Positions 57,268-64,000 of a stretch of DNA of 64,000 bases are shown piece after piece (the first letter of the stretch is position 1; every line of letters begins with the position of its first letter). The stretch lies in assembly GCA_005656395.1 (NCBI GenBank), contig SRSI01000048.1, forward strand, positions 434,001 to 498,000, written 5' to 3'. This stretch comes from Strongyloides papillosus. Lineage: Eukaryota > Nematoda > Chromadorea > Rhabditida > Strongyloididae. Below the pieces are notes generated by a model. The model was not told where the DNA came from, did not search any database, and saw only the letters and a list, made by a program, of their open reading frames with translations. The position numbers and the translations under genes were made by a program.

Positions 57268-60200
57268 TTCCAATAAAAAAGAAGAATATAAATTTCCAGC
57301 AATACGACGAAAGTTGTCACAAAAATAACAAGTGGTCGTAAAACGACGTTCCTATTGTTATACACACTTTTTTGTCATTACTTTTTTTGACACTATCTAA
57401 CTTGAATATAGAAAGAGATTAAAAATAATTTCATTTGTCATCTTATTTGACAAATCAAAAGAGTTAAAAAATCATTATTTGTACTTATCAATAACTTTTT
57501 GTAATAACAACACTCAATAAATTCAACATACTTTAACCTTTTTGCTCGTTTGAATTTATTTCCTTAGTGATATTTTGAAAAATTTAGAATGAATGTAACT
57601 AATAGGTTCTATACAACTTTGGACTTTTAACAAGAAAATTTATACTTTTATATTATTAAATTATTTGAATATTGTTAATACCTTAAGAGAAGTTACTATG
57701 TTTAATAATAATATTTCATTTTGGCATATAGAATTTTTTTTTGATAATTGTTTATGACATGTTTGACAAATTGAAGACAATTAGTCCTCCAGTTACAAAT
57801 AGAAAATGTGAAAACTGGGGATACCTCAAAAGAGTCTTCTCATTGTAATGGTAATGCATAAAAACTATCTTAAACGGTAAGAATTGTAGATTATTATATA
57901 GATCACTTTTTGATCAACAAAAAAAATGTAAAAAAGATATCGTTCGGTGGTATTACAATATTTTAAAAGAAAATATTTGATTAAATCTACTAATATAGAA
58001 ATGTCGTAACCAAAATATACATTTTGCTTATGAAAGTATTTTTAAAAAAAGTAAGGATTTTTTATCAAAAAGATAGTAATGAAATATCTTATTTCTTAAA
58101 CCAATTTTAAGGAAATTATTTTTAATGCAAATGACTATTTAGAATGTAAATAATGGTTTAAAAAACTGCTATATATGAAGAAAATTATGTACTTATACCT
58201 TCCAATAGTCAATTTGAACAGACATTGGAAAATTCTAAAAGTCTAATTTTGCCATTATAAAGTTATACATTTAATAACATGTATTTTATCTTTAATAAAC
58301 TCAATAAAAAGTGTGCTGTCTTTATTTATGACATAGTTCCTTGACTACAAATATGGCTTCATAATGAATTACTGGAGAACAGTTAAACTTATTTATTTGT
58401 TTTTGTAAGACTTTAAATATTAAAATCGAATAACATTTAACATCAATGACCAAAGCTATCTATACCTGCAGAAATAAGATTTATTATTAAAAGAAATATT
58501 TTTACCAATTTAATAAAAGGAACAAACATTACTTATTACGTATTAAAAAAAATTGCATATAAGACTTTTCATCTCACAAAAATTTGTTGATCTCTCTTTT
58601 CATACATTTAAAAGCAACCAAAAGAAGTCTTTTTTTTATATTATGAACAAACCTTTTTCACTTAAATATGGTATTGTAAAATATGTTATATTGTAATTTG
58701 TTCAAATTTATCATTAAACTCATAAAACAAATTTGACTATCGATGATACATGTTGAGTTGTTCACTTCATTTCTATTATATTAATTAAGTATTATGTGAG
58801 GTCTCTTTGTATTGTTAATTGAAAGAAAAAAACTTTTTCTTTTTATCTATTTTTAGTTCTATTTATAAACTTTTTTTAATAACTAGTAAATTTATGACTT
58901 CCAATTAAAAATTTATAAATTTTTCTTTTACAATTTTTTTATTATAAATTTAGAACATTATTATTGTTGTATTTTACTATGTATCAAACTAATATTAATT
59001 ATTTATCTAAACTTTATTCTTTTTCAATGTCTCTGACTTCCCTTTTATATATCCATTTTTCGACAATTATTAAAACATTATCATCTCCCATGGTAATTAT
59101 TATTTTTGACTTGTTAAAATTAACTACTACTGTATAATAATTTTAAAGTTTCGCTTGATTGTTATTAAATTTTTTACATACATTACATTTATTAGTTGGA
59201 AAAAATATTAATCATTATTAGTGTTATTTGAAATAGTTGTTCATTTTTACATAGCTTACATATGTTATCTTAAATAGAAGAATTAGTATATTACTAAATA
59301 GAATAGAAGTTATGATTTTACCAAAAAAATCTTTATATATTGTATTCTTACTATGGATTAATGTTAATGATCAAAACCAATGGCATGTTATTTGAACCTT
59401 TATTTTGTCTTCTACTATTTTTATTCTCTTTAGCGATTCTCTTAGTCACATGCAAAGGATACTTTAATTGTGGACAATGTGTACTTTGATAAACTTAATA
59501 TGGTTACTTCATTGTAAGAAAATTAAGTAATTAAATAATATTTCTTATTTCATTCCAATTACAGGTAGTTTTGTTAAGTCACTCTCCTAAAAAGACATTT
59601 TTACTTGCTTTTTTATTTCACTTTCTTTATAAAATATTAAATAACTTTTATCTTTCTTTTTATTTGACCGCCAACGATTTTATTTTCTTATCTTCATTAT
59701 TTATTTCTACAACCAATTTGTATTTTACTTTAATTTATTGCATATCAAACTTTAGTGTCTCATGTTAGTACCAATTCATAGTTTACATGTTATAAAAGTT
59801 TAAGCTTTCTTTTTTACCACCAAATAATAAGAATTTATTAGCTGTATAAAGGTTTTAGTAATATTTTATCTCTTTTTTTGTAAATGAAGTTTTATTTTCT
59901 TTATCACAATACATAAAATAAAAGTTCAATAATATGTTTAGAATTTTTTCTTTAATTATTCTACTATATCTTTTATTTTTTAGAATTTCGACATAAATTT
60001 TTTATGTGTATAACAAAATATAAAACGAATACATGACTACGATTGAGTTATATTCTCATATCTTTGTGTAACTACGTTCAATTTTTGTTGTTCTTATTCT
60101 TCTACTAATTTTGACTATTAAAATTATTTTTCGATCATCTTTAATATTCTACTTTTTTAATAATTATTATATAATATTACTGGTAATTCTTTAAACTACC

Positions 60201-60382
60201 GTTTCTTACCAAGTCTTTTTGTCTATTTCTTAGTTAAATTTTACAAATTTTTGATTTAATTAAATGTATATAAATAGTAATAATATTAATTCATTGCAGG
60301 GTACTTATTACTTACATTTTTGAATATTGTAAAGTTTACCATCAACAAAAAAAATTTTTCTTTAAATTGCAAATTAGTTAAA
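57268..60382. promoter_or_regulatory. 3.1 kb upstream region of ztf-11, T-rich
   Basis: Promoter-side sequence between the two divergent loci. Near 57335-57347 there is an inverted repeat GTCGT-aaa-ACGAC close to the minus-strand ATG. From about 58800 the plus strand becomes strongly T-rich (long T and CT runs), typical of a long outron or 5' UTR intron. Acceptor-like AGs lie at 59564 (AATTACAG) and 60299 (TTCATTGCAG), the latter 83 bases before the ztf-11 ATG. A T/F/L-rich open frame at 59571-59768 has no support. Confidence 0.45.
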
Positions 60383-62460
60383 ATGTCTTCAAACAATCAA
60401 GATCAATCATTACTATCAAATATTTCTCCAGCTATTATTCAAGCAATGCTAAATCTTAATGAGAAAGTTAATGATGAAGAAATGAGAATGAAATTACTAC
60501 CTATTGATGTATCACCAACAATCACAAAAGTGGATAATCTTCAATATAATGAAGATAAAAATAATAATAGTTCTGAAATTATACCACTAGAATCTCATAA
60601 AAACAAGGATGAGGTAGTACCAAATAACAAGGAAAATGTTACTAATAACTACAACTCTTCTATTCACTCTTTAACTTCAACATCAGCATTTAAAAATGCT
60701 AATAACGAGATTAATTTTGTTGCTTCAACAATTGTGGAAAATAATGTCACAAGAAGGAAACGCAAACCAAATGATTCTGCTGGTAATAATAGCTCAATTA
60801 AAAAAGAAATTAAAGCTTCAGAGAAAAGTAATCTTACCTACAAAAGTAAATTATCGTCATCTACAGAAAATTTGAATAAATCTCCAGATGTACCAACAAC
60901 AAACAACGAAAATGGAAACTGTGAAGAGATGGTCAAACAAAATGAAGACAATAACTTTTTATTTTCTAATTTTAATATATCCTTTTCTCCTACAATGACT
61001 TCTTCAAACAATAAAGAAAGTAAGTATTTAAATTGTTATTTTATTTTTAAGCAATTTAATAAAATACTGTTGTAGATAAAGAAAAAGTTTCATGTCCAAC
61101 TCCAGGTTGCGATGGATCTGGTCACCAAACGGGATTATACACTCACCATCGGAGTCTATCTGGTTGTCCAAGAAGACCGGACAAAAGTACAATTCAATGT
61201 ATGTTTTAGATTATTTTTTAAAAATTATTAGGCTAAAAATATGTTGTCTTTGCTACAACGTGAATTATTACTACTATTATTCAAGTCATGAATAGTTGAA
61301 TAATTACATAAGTAAATGAGTATATAATATATCAAAATTAGTTTTATCAACTTTAATATAAAATTTAAACATATTAAGTGGGTACAAATTTACAGTAATT
61401 ATATATAATTTTTTTAGTACTTTCACTTCAAAAAGATTCTGTTCTCCGTTGCTCAACACCACAATGTACTGGAACAGGACATGTTAATTCAAACAGATCT
61501 TCTCATAGATCTCTTTCTGGATGCCCAATAGCTTATCAACAAAAATTAGCAAAAAAAAGTAAGGGAAGGTTACCTATATATAAAAATACTAGTGATAATT
61601 TTGATGATGTCTCAAGTCAACCTGATGGTCATTTAGAATTTAAAAAAGAGTCCAAATTTTTAAAAACAGATTGCGACAAACTTTTGAGATCATCTACTTT
61701 TCTAGAATTCCCATTGGAGTCAAAAATAAAAGTTTTTGAAGAGAGTTGTAAGCAACATAATCAAATGTATGTTTTTTCATATTATTTATCAAACAATTTG
61801 TTTGTAAAAAAATGTATACATATTAACAATTTTAAGTAGACAAAATGTAAACTATAACACATTTGTATATTTATTAGTAATAGATGAGATTTTTTTGATT
61901 GCTTAAAGTATTTATATTTTAATTATAATTAATGTATTTGATTTTAGAAACTTAGAAAGACATAATGATATGGAAATTCATAAGAAAAACATACTTAATA
62001 TTAAAGAAAACAAACCTTTAATAAATAGTCATATACAACCACAATTTCCTATGCACAATTTATTTCCTCAGAATCCTCAATATCTTCAACCTACAGCAAA
62101 TTCAGGATATATACCAGCACCGACAATTGCAGAAAACTTACAGCAACAAATGGCAATTTTTGCTTTAGCTTCGCAAAATGTTGCACAGTATTTGATGATG
62201 AAAAATTTTTTGACAATATGATATCATCACAATTGGCCTCTTTTCACGCATCTACATTAGTACCACCAAATAATTCAGCAACTTTCATGAATTTTCCCTT
62301 ACCACCTGAAATTATTGATAATAAATTTAATGAGGAAATTCAATCATTAATTTCTCAAATGAATAATCCGCAAAATCAAATACTTTTTGGTAGTTCAAAA
62401 TTTCAATCAGAAATGTTTGAAACAACTTCTGATAATATCGATGGTAAAACAAGTGAATAA
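60383..62460 (+). CDS. ztf-11: MYT1-type C2HC zinc-finger factor (ZTF-11)
   Basis: Exons 60383-61019, 61076-61198, 61418-61766 and 61948-62460; the first three joins are in phase (GTAAGT, GTATGT, GTATGT donors). Two C2HC zinc fingers of the myelin transcription factor type: [26 protein letters not shown] in exon 2 and [26 protein letters not shown] in exon 3. A Ser/Asn-rich N-terminus (about 210 residues), a helical stretch [14 protein letters not shown] and a Gln/Pro-rich tail follow. MYT1 factors promote neurogenesis by repressing non-neuronal genes, and C. elegans ZTF-11 acts this way. In exon 4 the frame changes by one base near 62195-62217: the fingers are intact but the last 80 residues lie in another frame. 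ATG 60383 is the first in frame. Confidence 0.88.
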
Positions 62461-62773
62461 ATTTAAGGCTAATAAGATTCTCATAATTTATCATAATGAG
62501 AAGTTTGTATAGATATTAATTTAATATCTATTTAAGCTATCTACTAAATTTTTTTATTAATTTTCTATCTAGTCATCAATTATTTGTCATATCCCTTTAT
62601 TTATTATTAGGTACAAAGTATTCCACCTAATTTAAAGTTAAGATAAGACAGATAATTAGCTTTTATTTATAAAATGTTTTTTTTTATTTATAGGTTCTTT
62701 TGTGTATGTTTCTTATCATTCTTCTAGTTTTTAAAGGCATTTACCCTCTTTGAGCCTATAATTAATTCTTGAA
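62461..62773. other. convergent 3' region
   Basis: 313 AT-rich bases between the stop codons of ztf-11 (+) and the small unknown gene (-). It holds AATTTTTTTATT-type runs and no open frame. Confidence 0.45.
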
Positions 62774-63086
62774 TTATTCATTAACGGGTTGTCTCATTCC
62801 CGTAAAATCTCTGTTTTTTAAAAAGTCTTCATATTCACGGTCATTACAAAATTCAGCCTAAAAAAACTTATTTTATTCATTTATTTCCTGAAATTAAAAA
62901 TAAACTCACATGTTTTAGAGTTCCACCTCTCATTGTATTTTCAGTGGATTTTAAATCAAAGCCAACTCGGATTAGTTTATTTTCAGCATAACGAATTCTC
63001 AAACAAGTTACTTTTGGTCTATCTAAGAATCAAAAATTTCCTTCAATTGCAAAATAAAGACTTCTGCAGACAAGTTTAGGATTCAT
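62774..63086 (-). CDS. small unknown protein (73 aa) with alternative TGA reading
   Basis: Exons 63086-63062, 63022-62910 and 62857-62774, with introns of 39 nt (phase 1) and 52 nt (phase 0, GTGAGT donor). The encoded protein, MNPKLVCR then RPKVTCLRIRYAENKLIRVG, FDLKSTENTMRGGTLKH and AEFCNDREYEDFLKNRDFTG, is compact and basic at the N-terminus and looks like a real folded product. I do not recognise it. If the 39-nt segment is not spliced, the same frame continues through LYFAIEGNF, a TGA and FLD, then the same downstream sequence. So either a short intron with a weak GTCTTT donor removes the TGA, or the TGA is a nonsense change or sequencing error. More exons upstream cannot be excluded. Confidence 0.55.
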
Positions 63087-63425
63087 TTAACTCTTCCAAT
63101 TTATTTGTTTAAAAATTTGAAGCTTAAAAAACATCTAGTTAAAGTACGAAATCTATCGTGTGTTTGTGGAATAAAATAAAAAGAAATAAATACATATTCA
63201 GCAGATCTTTCTTATTTAAAAACATTAAAAAGTGTACTCTAATGTTATGTATGAAAGAAGACTAAAATATTATTGGACTTGATATTTTTGTAAAAAATGT
63301 ACTACATAAAACAGATGTGAGAAGTAAATGAAAAAATTTACATAAATGATACCAAAATTAAAAACGAAATTAATAATAAACTTTGTAAATAATTATTTCT
63401 TATTAATAAATTGAATTTCCCGCTT
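63087..63425. other. intergenic spacer
   Basis: 339 AT-rich bases between the small unknown gene and the 3' end of the partial gene at the window edge. AATAAA words occur on both strands. No exon is visible. Confidence 0.45.
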
Positions 63426-64000
63426 TTAAATTATCTCAATTATTCCTTCAAATTGTGAAAGGAAAACACGATTGATATGTTTGGTCCTACATATTTGACA
63501 GTCCATAGTAGTTTTAATGCTAAATTCGTCATCCTCATCATTTATTTCTACCAAATTACTTTTAGATTTAATTTCATCAAAAAGGTATTTATTAAAATCT
63601 TCCTCCAAAATGGTGAAATCAATATCGTGGAAGAAGTTAAATTTAATTTTTTTCCTATTACATCTACCTTCAAAATCAAAATAACCATATTCAAGGAGAT
63701 ATGCTGCAATATCCATAAAAAGAGGTTCTTCACTAACAATTAGATCATTGTCGTACCCGAAACTCGGAGAACCAGTAAGATAATCTATGACAAAATTTAC
63801 CGCAATTGTTTTTGACCTATTAATTTCAGAATTAGCTAGTTCTTCAATGGCATCTAATTCTAAATATGAATCATACCAAAACATTTTCCGACCTATATTT
63901 GAAGACACACGAACAATTACTTCTCTCATTTCAATACCATTGTTACCATTATCATCGTAAATTTGAAATAGATATCCATCAAACCCATTTTGATGTGGAT
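63426..64000 (-). CDS. unknown protein, partial at window edge
   Basis: The frame stays open from the stop at 63426 to the right edge of the window, so the gene's start lies outside. At least 190 residues: QNGFDGYLFQIYDDNGNN near the edge, then EMREVIVRVSSNIGRKMFWY, an acidic helical middle (ELDAIEELANSEINRSK), LLEYGYFDFEGRCNRKKIKF, and a C-terminal CQICRTKH that could be part of a zinc knuckle. I do not recognise the family. Strong charge patterning and codon-like base use suggest a real gene. The Met at 63929 is internal, not the start. Confidence 0.6.
   Translation of the reverse strand, partial: PHQNGFDGYLFQIYDDNGNNGIEMREVIVRVSSNIGRKMFWYDSYLELDAIEELANSEINRSKTIAVNFVIDYLTGSPSFGYDNDLIVSEEPLFMDIAAYLLEYGYFDFEGRCNRKKIKFNFFHDIDFTILEEDFNKYLFDEIKSKSNLVEINDEDDEFSIKTTMDCQICRTKHINRVFLSQFEGIIEII

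Noticed and set aside
59571..59768. 65-codon open frame upstream of ztf-11
   Set aside because: Lies in a T-rich outron-like region; Phe/Leu-rich by composition and not connected to the ztf-11 frame.
63023..63061. Selenoprotein reading of the in-frame TGA
   Set aside because: A 39-nt phase-correct intron explains it, no Cys homologue is known to me, and no SECIS-like stem was seen.
1..64000. CRISPR arrays, insertion sequences, transposon ORFs, long tandem repeats
   Set aside because: None seen; the repeats present are short A/T-type low-complexity runs.

Overview
The window looks like a piece of a very AT-rich nematode genome, most likely a Strongyloides-type (clade IV, Strongyloididae) animal. 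The evidence is: short GT-AG introns (many 34-60 nt), T-rich splice acceptors, nematode chemoreceptor genes (SRT-like and str/srd-like), a nematode-type nuclear receptor with a CNGCKTFFRR P-box, orthologues of nematode genes (clu-1, cct-2, ztf-11 and lrr-1 types), and long AT deserts between compact genes. All of this is inferred from the sequence; no database was searched.

Layout, left to right. 1-3967 has no visible gene. 3975-5479 (+) encodes an LRR1-like CUL2 substrate receptor. 5949-6921 (-) is an SRT chemoreceptor with a frame slip. 6977-10768 (-) is a PHLPP phosphatase (RA-like, PH, LRR, PPM). 11594-19923 (+) is a tandem array of three long-chain acyl-CoA synthetases. After a 4.3 kb desert come a nuclear hormone receptor (24213-25914, +), a small methyltransferase (26366-27197, +) that overlaps tail to tail with a bHLH-PAS factor (27194-28194, -), and a second chemoreceptor (28563-29744, -). 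Another desert leads to a LOTUS-Tudor germ-granule-type gene (32333-34469, +), then clu-1 (37971-41826, +), an RCC1L-like gene (42114-43307, -), a fatty-acid elongase (43841-44741, +) and a carboxypeptidase D-like gene (44841-48049, -).

The right part is mostly minus-strand housekeeping: LTV1 (48901-50254), a secreted orphan (50592-51131), cct-2 (52809-54443), a p24/TMED cargo receptor (54802-55534), NDUFB11 (55830-56465) and an unresolved small locus (56795-57267). The MYT1-type zinc-finger gene ztf-11 (60383-62460, +) follows a 3.1 kb T-rich upstream region. A 73-residue unknown (62774-63086, -) and a partial unknown gene running off the right edge (63426-64000, -) close the window.

There is no operon with a single clear purpose. 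The ACS array and the elongase both serve fatty-acid metabolism; clu-1, RCC1L and NDUFB11 serve mitochondria. The most unusual signals are: coding sequence in PHLPP broken by two frame slips that a 98-nt GT-AG intron could bypass in frame; single-base frame slips in the SRT gene and the ztf-11 tail; motif erosion in two of the three ACS copies; a perfect 22-bp palindrome with a heat-shock-element core upstream of cct-2; an LRR1 whose LRR block has shrunk to about two repeats; and a small gene with either an in-frame TGA or a 39-nt intron. I did not find a convincing wholly new multi-gene system.
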